Assembly: GCA_036741695.1 (NCBI GenBank)
Contig: DAINRU010000033.1
Span: 1-24,282, forward strand
Direction: 5' to 3'
From: JAFANK01 sp036741695
Lineage (GTDB): Bacteria > Vulcanimicrobiota > Vulcanimicrobiia > Eremiobacterales > Eremiobacteraceae
Length of the DNA stretch: 24,282 nucleotides
Within the stretch, counting starts at the first letter, position 1, and each line of letters starts with the position of its first letter. Shown in pieces: positions 7,077-15,169 of the stretch. The notes beneath the pieces were generated by a model. The model was not told the origin of the DNA. It searched no databases and saw nothing but the letters and a program-made list of their open reading frames with translations. Both the position numbers and the translations under genes were made by a program.

Positions 7077-8240
7077 CTAGCGGTGATACCGCAAGAACGC
7101 GGGCACTTCGATCTCGTCCATGCTCACCGGCGCAACCTTCTCGATCTCTCCGACACCGATCACGCGCTGGCGATCGCGCGCCCGCGAGCCGAAGCCCGTG
7201 GCGAGCACCGTCACGCGGACCTCGTTTGTGAGTCGTTCGTCGATCGTGGCGCCGAAGATCACCTCGGCGTCGGGGTCGACGGCCTTGCTGATGAGCTCGG
7301 CAGCCTCGTTGGCCTCGTACATCGAGAGATCTGGGCCGCCATAGATGTTGAAGATCACGCCGCGTGCGCCTTCGATGGTCGCCTCGAGCAGCGGGCTTGA
7401 GATCGCTTTGTGGGCGGCATCGGCTGCGCGGTGCTCGCCTGTGCCCGTGCCGATGCCCATGAGGGCAGAGCCCGCATCGGTCATGACGCGCCGCACGTCG
7501 GCGAAATCGAGGTTGATGAGGCCCGGCTGTGTGATGAGGTCCGTGATGCCTTGAATGCCTTGGCGCAGCACGTCGTCGGCATAGGAGAACGCTTCAAGCA
7601 ACGGCGTGCGTTTCTCGACGACCGTCAGCAGCCGGTCGTTGGGGATGACGATCAGCGTGTCGACCTTCTGCTCGAGCTCGGCGATGCCACGGTCCGCGAT
7701 CTGCGCTCTGCGACGCAGTTCGAACCCGAAGGGTTTGGTCACGACACCGACGGTCAGGGCGCCTGCGCCGCGTGCCAGCTCGGCGAGGATCGGCGACGCT
7801 CCCGTGCCCGTGCCGCCGCCCATGCCTGCGGTGATGAAGACCAGGTCAGTGCCTTCGACCAGCATTGCCAGATCATCGCGTGATTCTTCGGCTGCCTGAC
7901 GACCGATCTCGGGATCGGCGCCGGCACCAAGGCCGCGAGTGAGGTTCTGCCCGATCTGCACTGTGTTGTCCGTGCGGGCGCTCTTCAATGCCTGGACGTC
8001 CGTGTTGACGGCGTAGAACTCCGCGCCCTTGATGCCGGAATCGACCATGCGATTGACTGCGTTGCAACCTCCGCCACCGATACCGATGACTTTGATGGTT
8101 GCCATGTGCTCGGGGACGTAACGGCGCTGATCGGTCATGTTTTCTCCCTTCTCTGCTGGAAGTGACGCTGGTTGTGAAACGCTCTCGTGGGATTCGCTGG
8201 GCTCGTCCGGCCGCTTGCGGCTTCGTCTCGGTGCGCTCAT
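7077..8240 (-). CDS. ftsZ: Cell division GTPase FtsZ
   Basis: This is the tubulin-like protein that forms the Z ring. It shows IKVIGIGGGGCNAVNRM, the signature GMGGGTGTGASP, the synergy loop NLDFAD and a terminal FtsA-binding peptide DEIEVPAFLR. Only about 23 residues separate the globular domain (ending VTVLATGF) from that peptide, so the usual disordered linker is almost absent. Two starts are possible. The ATG at 8240 overlaps the ftsA stop as ATGA and follows GGAGG by 7 nt; it adds a basic, Ser/Pro/Glu-rich 34-residue extension. The ATG at 8138 follows GGGAG by 5 nt and gives a standard 353-residue FtsZ. I list the longer form because of its stronger ribosome-binding site and coupling, but the extension uses less typical codons and the shorter form may be the real one. 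Confidence 0.95.
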   Translation of the reverse strand: MSAPRRSRKRPDEPSESHESVSQPASLPAEKGENMTDQRRYVPEHMATIKVIGIGGGGCNAVNRMVDSGIKGAEFYAVNTDVQALKSARTDNTVQIGQNLTRGLGAGADPEIGRQAAEESRDDLAMLVEGTDLVFITAGMGGGTGTGASPILAELARGAGALTVGVVTKPFGFELRRRAQIADRGIAELEQKVDTLIVIPNDRLLTVVEKRTPLLEAFSYADDVLRQGIQGITDLITQPGLINLDFADVRRVMTDAGSALMGIGTGTGEHRAADAAHKAISSPLLEATIEGARGVIFNIYGGPDLSMYEANEAAELISKAVDPDAEVIFGATIDERLTNEVRVTVLATGFGSRARDRQRVIGVGEIEKVAPVSMDEIEVPAFLRYHR

Positions 8241-9463
8241 CCGAAAACCTCCGACACCCACAACGTGACGCGATGCCACACGCCTTTGCCGTTGGTGCGC
8301 GCCGGCTGCACGGCGCCCTCGGACTTCGCCCCGAAGAGCACCAAGCCGACGACCGCCGCATAGGCGGGGTGCTTGATGGCCTCGGTGAGACCCCCTACGT
8401 GCATCGGGGTCCCGATGCGCGCGGGAAGGTCGAAAAGATCGGCGGCCAGCGCGTCGACGCCCGCCAGCTCAGCGCCGCCACCCGTGAGCACGAGTTCTGC
8501 GAGCATCACCTCGGGCGGACACGTTTCGGCGAGATTGGAGCGCACGAGCTTGAAGATCTCGGATGTCCGCGCCACGATGATCTGACGAAGGAAGTGCTTG
8601 GCCGCCGGCCGCGTCGTGCGGCCCGATACGGCTTTGACCTCGAAGGTCTCATCGGCCAGGTCAGCCGCCACGTCGGCCGTGCCGAACGCGATCTTCACGT
8701 TCTCTGCCTCGCCATGGCTCGTTTTGAGGCCCAATGCGATGTCGTTTGTGATGAGGTCTCCGCCCACCGGCACGGTCCACGTGTGGTAGACCCCGCCACC
8801 CCAATAGACCGCGACATCGGTCGTGCCGCCGCCGATGTCGAGCAGCACGACGCCTGCGTTGCGCTCCTCAGGCAGCAACACCGCTGCGCCCGCTGCGAGC
8901 GGCTCGAAGATCACACCAGAGGGCTCGATGCCGGCCCGATGCACGCATTTCAGCACGTTAGCGATGAAGGACGAACCGGCGGTGACGATATGCGTGTCGA
9001 CTTCGAGCCGCGCCGCCGACATCCCGACCGGATCGGTGATGCCGTTCTGGCCATCCACGACATACTCGCGCGGCAAGGTGTGGATGAGCTGGCGCTCGGC
9101 CGGGAGGGTGATGATCGTGCTCGCGTCGACGACGCGCTTGACGTCGAGCGGGCCGACTTCGCGATCCTCGCCGCTCACCGCGACGATGCCATGGGAGTTG
9201 AGGGAGCGGATGTGCTCGCCGGTGACGCCGACGAACGCATGGGAGACGTGCACGCCGGCCATTCGCTCGGCGGATTCCATGGCTGCTTCGATGGATTTCA
9301 CCGTCTCTTCAAGATCGGTGACGACGCCCTTACGCAGCCCCGACGATGGTGCTACGCCGAATCCGATGATGTCGATCGGCCCATCTCTCCCCGCGCTTGC
9401 GATGACCGCGGCGGTCTTGGTGGTGCCGATATCGAGCCCGCAAACTACGTCGCTACGTGCCAA
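8237..9463 (-). CDS. ftsA: Cell division protein FtsA (actin-like membrane tether)
   Basis: FtsA anchors FtsZ polymers to the inner membrane and recruits later division proteins. The roughly 408-residue protein has actin-fold nucleotide-binding motifs: CGLDIGTTKTA near the N-terminus, VVLLDIGGGTTDVAVY in the middle and LVLTGGGAELAGV late. It ends in an amphipathic membrane-targeting helix, GVWHRVTLWVSEVFG. The start is set to TTG at 9463 because AGAGAGG lies 7 nt upstream and the protein then begins just before the conserved domain. A further in-frame TTG at 9490 lacks support. The gap to the ftsQ stop is 111 bp, the largest within the division cluster. It overlaps the long form of ftsZ by 4 bp. 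Confidence 0.95.
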   Translation of the reverse strand: MARSDVVCGLDIGTTKTAAVIASAGRDGPIDIIGFGVAPSSGLRKGVVTDLEETVKSIEAAMESAERMAGVHVSHAFVGVTGEHIRSLNSHGIVAVSGEDREVGPLDVKRVVDASTIITLPAERQLIHTLPREYVVDGQNGITDPVGMSAARLEVDTHIVTAGSSFIANVLKCVHRAGIEPSGVIFEPLAAGAAVLLPEERNAGVVLLDIGGGTTDVAVYWGGGVYHTWTVPVGGDLITNDIALGLKTSHGEAENVKIAFGTADVAADLADETFEVKAVSGRTTRPAAKHFLRQIIVARTSEIFKLVRSNLAETCPPEVMLAELVLTGGGAELAGVDALAADLFDLPARIGTPMHVGGLTEAIKHPAYAAVVGLVLFGAKSEGAVQPARTNGKGVWHRVTLWVSEVFG

Positions 9464-9574
9464 CGCCCAGCCTCTCTCTGTACATTTCAACGGCGCGTGG
9501 CGCCAGTGTGCCTTTCCAAACGCGAGCGAACATCCCTTTTTGGCGGACGAATGTGTCGCGAGCGAAATTTTCCA

Positions 9575-10369
9575 TCATCGATACAGAACTGTCGGCGCAC
9601 GGACGCTCCGCACGTCGACGTACGCGATGCGCGAGGGTGTGGATATCTTTGCGACGATGGCTTGGAAGAGCTGCGCCTTCTTCGCCAGATCCTCGTCTTC
9701 TCCGAAGAGAACGCGAAGATTCCGGTCTGCGGTGGCGCTGATGCCTGTGGATGGAGCTATCGCCACTTGGCTCACTTTAAGGCCGAGCTGGGTCAACCGG
9801 CGGTCGGCGTCGAGGGCCAGCGCGACCTCCGAGCTATCCAGCCCGCTTCCCGGTGACAGGTCCCCGCTCGGCGCAGGCGTCACCACGAGCACCGGCAGAT
9901 CCGCTTGCACCTGCGGGTCGGACGTGATCTCGAGCACCCGCTGGGTGTCATCGATGAGCGCGTAACGCAGCACGGGCTCCTCCTCACCACCAGTGGGGGT
10001 GATGGCGACGCGGGCGACCGGCCGGCGCTCCGTCACCTTGATGGTCAAGCGGTTCGGCCACCCAAGGCCGAGCGTCGTGCGGCCGATCCAGGGCAGCCCT
10101 TCGATGCGCCGCGTCAGCGCGCCGCGATCGATCAGCCAAGCGTTCTGGCCGGGCGGCAACCCGGCTGCGGCGATGACTTGCGCCGGCGTCGTATGCCCGA
10201 GACCATCGATCGCCACGATCTCGACCGCGAACCGGGGATTGCGGGCCTCGTGCCACAGACCGACGCCGATCGCGGCGGCGGCCAGAGCGCATGTCGCGAG
10301 CAACAGGGCTGTACGGCCCGCGAGGGCCTGTCGCGTGCTGCGCCGCCGGACTTGTTCAGGCCGGCTCAT
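9575..10369 (-). CDS. ftsQ: Cell division protein FtsQ/DivIB
   Basis: A 264-residue bitopic membrane protein of the divisome. It has a basic cytoplasmic N-terminus (RPEQVRRRSTRQ), one membrane helix (about residues 20-40), and then a POTRA domain starting FAVEIVAIDGLGHTTPAQVIAAAGL and containing the typical LPWIGRTTLGLGWPNRLTIKVTERRPVA. A beta domain follows and ends AYVDVRSVRAPTVLYR, which fits the family's C-terminal strand. FtsQ links early and late division proteins and binds FtsB/FtsL. The start ATG lies inside the end of the upstream HAD phosphatase gene (14-bp overlap), pointing to coupled translation. No mur or ddl genes precede it, unlike the classical dcw cluster. Confidence 0.92.
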   Translation of the reverse strand: MSRPEQVRRRSTRQALAGRTALLLATCALAAAAIGVGLWHEARNPRFAVEIVAIDGLGHTTPAQVIAAAGLPPGQNAWLIDRGALTRRIEGLPWIGRTTLGLGWPNRLTIKVTERRPVARVAITPTGGEEEPVLRYALIDDTQRVLEITSDPQVQADLPVLVVTPAPSGDLSPGSGLDSSEVALALDADRRLTQLGLKVSQVAIAPSTGISATADRNLRVLFGEDEDLAKKAQLFQAIVAKISTPSRIAYVDVRSVRAPTVLYR

Positions 10370-11216
10370 GCGCTTGCTCTTCCTCTGAGGAAGCGGTCCG
10401 TCGCGGGCTCGCCACCTCCTTGAGGAGGAGTCCTAGAGCATACGCGACTCCCTCACCCTGAGCAGGAACGATCGTTTGCGCTGCTTGTCGTGCAGCATCG
10501 CTGCCACCCGCGACCACGAACGAGCGTGCAGCCGCCTCGAACATCGGGATATCGTTATCAGCGTCGCCGATGGCTGCCGTGTCGCACATGTCCACGCCAA
10601 GGAGCTTTGCGACTCTGCGTAGTGCGTAACCCTTGTTGGCGTTCGGATCTGTGACCTCAAGAAAGGGGGGCAGGCTCCGAAAGACGTTTGCGCGCGGCCC
10701 CATCACCTGGGCAAGGTCCGGGATTGTCGCGCTAACGGCTTGAGGGTTCGCGATCGCCAGTACTTTGATGGGACCGGGCTCGACCGGCGGTGCGCCCGTG
10801 AGCAAGTCGCGCAGGCTCGGCACGATGACGGGTTCGACGCGAGAAAGCTTGAGGTAGTACTGCGCCCATTCGTTGAGAGCATCCAGGTACAGCACGTCGC
10901 CATAGTAGAGCTGCACATGGAAGCCGCGATCCTTCAAGTAGTCAAACGCTTCGAGCGCCGTTCGTGCCAAAAGCGGCGTGCAGAACAGGCGCTGCGCGCT
11001 CTCCACGTCATAGGCGACCGCGCCTTGCAGCGCGATGATCGGCCCTCGCAGACCCAACTGCTGCGCATACGGCCGCGACGCGGCGAAGAGACGGCCGCTG
11101 GCGAGGCATATCGTATAGCCGTTGCGACTCGCCGTCGCTATCGCGGCTGCGTCTGCAGCGGAGATGACGAGTGACTCACCGATGAGCGTCCCATCGAGAT
11201 CGACGGCCACGAGCAT
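10356..11216 (-). CDS. Cof-type HAD-IIB family phosphatase
   Basis: This is a soluble HAD hydrolase of about 286 residues. Motif I is VAVDLDGTLI, with the nucleophile and acid Asp near residues 6 and 8. Motif II lies in CLASGR, the motif III Lys in NANKGYALRRV, and motif IV is AIGDADNDIPMF. The long region between motifs II and III is the C2B cap typical of Cof/YidA-like sugar-phosphate phosphatases. The substrate cannot be assigned. I placed the start at ATG 11216, which gives the family-typical MLVAVDLDG. A GTG at 11225 would overlap the dnaE stop as GTGA and add three residues. It sits between dnaE and ftsQ and overlaps ftsQ by 14 bp. Confidence 0.9.
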   Translation of the reverse strand: MLVAVDLDGTLIGESLVISAADAAAIATASRNGYTICLASGRLFAASRPYAQQLGLRGPIIALQGAVAYDVESAQRLFCTPLLARTALEAFDYLKDRGFHVQLYYGDVLYLDALNEWAQYYLKLSRVEPVIVPSLRDLLTGAPPVEPGPIKVLAIANPQAVSATIPDLAQVMGPRANVFRSLPPFLEVTDPNANKGYALRRVAKLLGVDMCDTAAIGDADNDIPMFEAAARSFVVAGGSDAARQAAQTIVPAQGEGVAYALGLLLKEVASPRRTASSEEEQAHEPA

Positions 11217-11221
11217 GCGGC

Positions 11222-14200
11222 TCACGACGCTTCGCCGAGCCACACGTTGTCCGCACCGAACACCACGGCGAAATCCTCGCGCAGCGAGGGCGTCAACTGC
11301 ACCGGCTGGCGTAACGGTCGAGAATCGCCGTTTCCACCAGCGTGGAGATAGACTGTGTCCTGGCCCGCGTGCGCGTTCTTGATGAGCTCGCGCAGGCGCT
11401 CAAGCCGCGACGCGTCATCGGCGTCGCCGCGCAACCGGATGTGCAGTGCCTGGACCGCCGGGCGGTCGCGATCTATCGTCTGGGTGCGCGCTCCTGCGTT
11501 GAGATAGCGAGCTTGGTTGAAGGGCCAGGCTTCGAGCGCCTGCAGGCTCACCTCGGGGCGCTCTTGTTTCTCCTCGTCCGCCGATTGCGGCTCTGCGTAT
11601 CCCGGCGGTTTGCCGATGGCGCGCCGCTCCTTGATGCGGCCTTTGACCACCACGATCGCCTCATCGAGCAAGAGCGGCGACAGTTCGGGGAACCATTTGG
11701 GGAAGACCACGACCTCTATCGCGCCGGTCAGGTCCTCGAGCTTTGCCACGAGCATCTGCCCGCCGGCTTTCGTCACGACGCGCCTGCTGGCCGTGACGAC
11801 CCCGCCGATGACCACGGTCTCGTCCTCGGGCAACTCGCGCAGACTCGTGATCGGGTGGGTGATTCGTCTTGCCAGCTCATCTGCTTTGTCCGCTAGCGGA
11901 TGCCCCGAGATGTAGACACCGATGGCCTCTTTCTCGTGCGCCAGACGCACCGCCGAACTCGGCGCCTCCCGGCGCGGCAATGAGGGCGGTGGAAGGCCGC
12001 CGCTCTCCGACGCGAAGAGCGACGTCTGCCCCAACGCGCGCTGCTGCGCGCCATGCTGCCCATACTCGAGTGCGGCGTCAAGCCCGGCCAGCTGTTCGGC
12101 CCGGTTGCCGGGCAGATTGTCGAGCGCGCCCGCCTTGATGAGCGATTCGAGCACGCGACGGTTGACGATGCGGCAATCGACGCGTGCGCAGATATCGGCC
12201 AGCGATGTGAACGGTCCGCCGGCCCGCTTGTCGATGAGTTCCCGCACCGCGCCTTCACCGACGTTCTTCACCGCGGTCAGACCGAAGCGGATGGCATCGC
12301 CGACGACGGTGAAATCCTTGCCGCTCTCATTGACGTCGGGCGGCAAGATGCGCAGTTTGCGTTGCGCGCAATCGGCGAGATACTCGACCAGCTTGTCGGT
12401 GTTCTGCTTGACCGAGGTCAGGAGCGCCGCCATGAAGGCGAGCGGGTGGTTCGCCTTGAGCCAGGCGGTGCGATAGGCCAGCAAACCATAGCACACGGAA
12501 TGGGCTTTGTTGAAGCCGTAACCGGCGAACGGCTCGATGAACTGCCAAATCTTGATGGCGAGCTGATCGTCCAGCCCGTGGTTGACGCAGCCGTCGATGA
12601 ATTTCTTGCGTTCAACGGGGATCTTCTCTTTGATCTTCTTGCCGATGACCTTGCGCATCTCATCTGCTTGCCCGGCGCTATAGCCGGCGAGGGCACGGCA
12701 TATCTGCGTCACCTGTTCTTGGTAGACCGCGATCCCATACGTCTCTTCCAAGATGGGCTCGAGCTTCGGATGGAGATAGGTGATCGTGCGGCGTCCATGC
12801 TTGCCGGCGATGAAATCATTGATCCAGTCCATCGGTCCGGGCCGGTAGAGAGCCACCATCGCGATGAGGTCCTCAAAGCGCGTCGGCTTGAGCTCCGCGA
12901 TGTAGCGCCGCATGCCAGCGCTCTCGAGCTGGAACACGCCGGTCGTCTGGCCAGCGGAGAGCATCGCGAAGGTCTTGTGGTCGTCTAACGGGATCGTCTC
13001 GTTTAAGAAACTGGGGTCGGCCGTCCGGCGGATCTCCACCGCGGCGGCCTCGAGCACGGTAAGGGTGCGCAATCCCAAGAAGTCCATCTTGAGCAGCCCG
13101 ACACGTTCGACCCATTCCATGGAGTACTGGGTGTTGACGTCGTTATCGCCCAGCCGCACGAGCGGAGCGTAATCCGTGATCGGGCCCGGCGCGATGACCA
13201 CGCCAGCCGCATGCGTCGAGGCGTGCCGCGCCAGCCCTTCGACGCGCTTCGCCGTGTCGAGCAGCTTGCGGGCCTGCGCATCGCGCTGGTACGCGGAGGT
13301 GAGTTCGGGGACGGAGTCGATGGCCTGCTGGATGGTCATGGGATTGGTGGGGATGTTCGGGATCAGCTTGGCGATACGATCGACGTCAGCCAGGGGCACG
13401 CCCATGACCCGCCCGACGTCGCGGACCGCGGCACGCGCCGCCATCGTCCCAAAGGTGACGATCTGCGCGACTCGGTCCGCGCCGTACTTCTTGGTGACGT
13501 AGTCGATGACTTCATCGCGCCGCTCGAAGCAGAAATCCGTGTCGATATCAGGCATCGAGATGCGATCGGGATTGAGAAAGCGCTCGAAGAGCAGATTGTA
13601 GCGGAGCGGGTCCACGTCTGAGATGGCAAGCGCGTAGGCAACGATGCTTCCCGCCGCCGACCCACGGCCTGGCCCTACTGGAATGCCCTGTTCGCGAGCG
13701 TATCTTATGAAGTCCCACACGATGAGGAAGTATGAGGCATAGCCCATGCGCCCGATGATATCCAACTCGTAGTCAAGCCGTGCGCGCTGTTCCGCTGTCG
13801 GCTCACCGTACCGCGCGCGGAGACCGTCCTCGCAGAGCGAGCGCAAGTACTCCTGGTCGCTTCCGTGCTCGGCCGGCACGGGAAAGGCGGGGATGGCGAA
13901 CGACGTCGTCTCCAGGTCGAGCTCGACCATCGACGCGATGTCGAGCGTGGCATCGCAGGCGTCTGGCGCATCGGCGAAAAGCTCGCGCATCTCCTCGGCG
14001 GACTTGAAATAGAACTGGTCGTTTTCAAACCTCAGCCGCTCGGTGTCGGAGACCATCTTCCCCGTACCGATGCAGAGCAGCACGTCGTGCGCCGCCGCGT
14101 CATCCTGGCGCAGATAATGGAAGTCGTTGGTCGCGACAGGCCGGGCGCCGAGCTCCCTCGCCAGGGCGAAGAGCGCAGGGCGTATGCGGTCTTCCATCGG

Positions 14201-14731
14201 GTGGTGATGGTGATGAACTTCGATGAAGTAACGATCGCCGAAGACCGCCTGATAATCGCGGGCCAGGGTTCGCGCGGTCTCAAGCTCGCCGCGTGTGAGC
14301 GCCTGGGCGACCGCGCCGCCGAGGCATCCCGACAGGACGATGAGCCCTTCGTTGTGCTTGGCCAGCAGTTCCAGGTCGACCCGAGGCTTGTAGTAATAGC
14401 CTTCAAGGAACCCGATCGAGACCAGCTTGAGCAGGTTGCGATATCCCGCCTTGTTCGCCGCCAGCACCGTGAGGTGGTACTCATCGCGCGCGCTGCGGTC
14501 AGTGTGTCCGCGCGGCGCGACGTACATCTCACACCCGATGATCGGTTTGACACCCTTTGCTTTGGCGTCGAAATAGAACTCGAGAGCGCCATAGAGCACG
14601 CCGTGATCGGTGAGCGCGACCGCGGGCATGCCGAGCTCGGCAGCGCTCGCCGCTATCTCTTTCGTGCGGCAGGCACCGTCAAGCAGCGAGTACTCGCTAT
14701 GGGTGTGGAGGTGGACGAAACCTGAGGCCAT
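11222..14731 (-). CDS. dnaE: DNA polymerase III alpha subunit (replicative polymerase)
   Basis: The 1169-residue C-family polymerase is full length. Its N-terminal PHP domain keeps all nine expected metal-ligand positions as I align them (H9, H11, D18, H43, E68, H86, C136, D203, H205), which suggests intrinsic 3'-5' exonuclease proofreading. The polymerase core has the acidic motif PDIDTDF (394-400), LYRPGPMD and AGYGFNKAHSVCYG. Downstream are helix-hairpin-helix repeats, an internal beta-clamp-binding motif QTSLF (902-906) and an OB fold (about 985-1065, VVIGGVVTASRRVVTKAGG). A run of five His (173-177) sits inside the PHP domain. The start ATG at 14731 has only a close GAGG (3 nt). A hairpin repeat lies 20-47 nt upstream of the start. 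The gene heads the block leading into ftsQAZ. Confidence 0.97.
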   Translation of the reverse strand: MASGFVHLHTHSEYSLLDGACRTKEIAASAAELGMPAVALTDHGVLYGALEFYFDAKAKGVKPIIGCEMYVAPRGHTDRSARDEYHLTVLAANKAGYRNLLKLVSIGFLEGYYYKPRVDLELLAKHNEGLIVLSGCLGGAVAQALTRGELETARTLARDYQAVFGDRYFIEVHHHHHPMEDRIRPALFALARELGARPVATNDFHYLRQDDAAAHDVLLCIGTGKMVSDTERLRFENDQFYFKSAEEMRELFADAPDACDATLDIASMVELDLETTSFAIPAFPVPAEHGSDQEYLRSLCEDGLRARYGEPTAEQRARLDYELDIIGRMGYASYFLIVWDFIRYAREQGIPVGPGRGSAAGSIVAYALAISDVDPLRYNLLFERFLNPDRISMPDIDTDFCFERRDEVIDYVTKKYGADRVAQIVTFGTMAARAAVRDVGRVMGVPLADVDRIAKLIPNIPTNPMTIQQAIDSVPELTSAYQRDAQARKLLDTAKRVEGLARHASTHAAGVVIAPGPITDYAPLVRLGDNDVNTQYSMEWVERVGLLKMDFLGLRTLTVLEAAAVEIRRTADPSFLNETIPLDDHKTFAMLSAGQTTGVFQLESAGMRRYIAELKPTRFEDLIAMVALYRPGPMDWINDFIAGKHGRRTITYLHPKLEPILEETYGIAVYQEQVTQICRALAGYSAGQADEMRKVIGKKIKEKIPVERKKFIDGCVNHGLDDQLAIKIWQFIEPFAGYGFNKAHSVCYGLLAYRTAWLKANHPLAFMAALLTSVKQNTDKLVEYLADCAQRKLRILPPDVNESGKDFTVVGDAIRFGLTAVKNVGEGAVRELIDKRAGGPFTSLADICARVDCRIVNRRVLESLIKAGALDNLPGNRAEQLAGLDAALEYGQHGAQQRALGQTSLFASESGGLPPPSLPRREAPSSAVRLAHEKEAIGVYISGHPLADKADELARRITHPITSLRELPEDETVVIGGVVTASRRVVTKAGGQMLVAKLEDLTGAIEVVVFPKWFPELSPLLLDEAIVVVKGRIKERRAIGKPPGYAEPQSADEEKQERPEVSLQALEAWPFNQARYLNAGARTQTIDRDRPAVQALHIRLRGDADDASRLERLRELIKNAHAGQDTVYLHAGGNGDSRPLRQPVQLTPSLREDFAVVFGADNVWLGEAS

Positions 14732-15169
14732 GGTCCTCGTGAATCACAAGTTGCAGCAAGGGACCGTCAGGTCCGTTCATTATCATTCCGGTTCGTCACT
14801 GCGCGCCCTTGTGGACGGACATGTCGACAAACTGTGAGCACCTTGTGAGCGGCCTGCGAGTCTCTTGTGGATGGAGCGACGCTGCGTCGCCACTGCCGCC
14901 TCCGGGGACGCGCCATTTCTCACATCGTGCGGGAAACGGCGCTCGACCTCGAACTCGCTCTCGCCCTCCTGGCTTCGCGAGCTCTAGAGACGCCCCATGA
15001 GGCGGCAGCGGCCGACGCAGCGCGCCCGTCCCCCAAGAGCCGATGTCCCGGCTTTGCGTTTTCTCGCAGCGCCCAAAGTCCTACACCTCGAGCGCACCCG
15101 CAGGGAAGGCTGAAATCCCTTCGTAAGCCGTCTCTCGACGCTATCTTCCTTTAGGAGATTTCAACTCCC
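14732..15169. other. Divergent intergenic region dnaE / pckA
   Basis: The 438 bp between the two divergent starts hold no convincing gene. The small frames across it have no recognisable protein pattern. On the dnaE side are one hairpin repeat (14751-14778) and a GATAAT (-10-like, 14784 to 14779 on the minus strand) with no matching -35. On the pckA side are TATCTT (15141-15146), possibly a -10, and AGGAG at 15153-15157. In the middle are two CTTGTGGAYGGA repeats (about 14808 and 14864) and two TGTGAGC repeats (14834-14850). The rest shows nothing I can interpret. Confidence 0.6.
14751..14778 (-). repeat. Dispersed hairpin repeat, copy 1 (upstream of dnaE)
   Basis: On the minus strand the element reads AACGGACC, loop TGAC, GGTCCCTT, then GCTGCAA. 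It differs from copy 2 (21078) at only two positions over 27 nt. One stem position is mismatched (C opposite C). It lies 20 nt upstream of the dnaE ATG and directly downstream of a -10-like GATAAT, so it may fall in or at the start of the dnaE leader. Confidence 0.8.

Noticed and set aside
8099..9965. Long plus-strand open frames (up to 585 codons) opposite ftsA/ftsZ
   Set aside because: Antisense shadows of clear minus-strand genes. The translations show no family features.
14808..14872. TGTGGA repeats resembling DnaA boxes (consensus TTATCCACA) upstream of dnaE
   Set aside because: Best match only about 7 of 9, two copies, no AT-rich unwinding region and no dnaA/dnaN nearby. Not enough for an origin or DnaA control claim.
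15102..15120. Small inverted repeat AGGGA...TCCCT upstream of pckA as a riboswitch or attenuator
   Set aside because: Five base pairs with a 9-nt loop and no conserved aptamer pattern; expected by chance.
14867..15154. Open frame of 95 codons in the dnaE-pckA intergenic region
   Set aside because: No start with a ribosome-binding site, no recognisable domain, Arg/Ala/Pro-rich composition typical of chance frames in GC-rich DNA.
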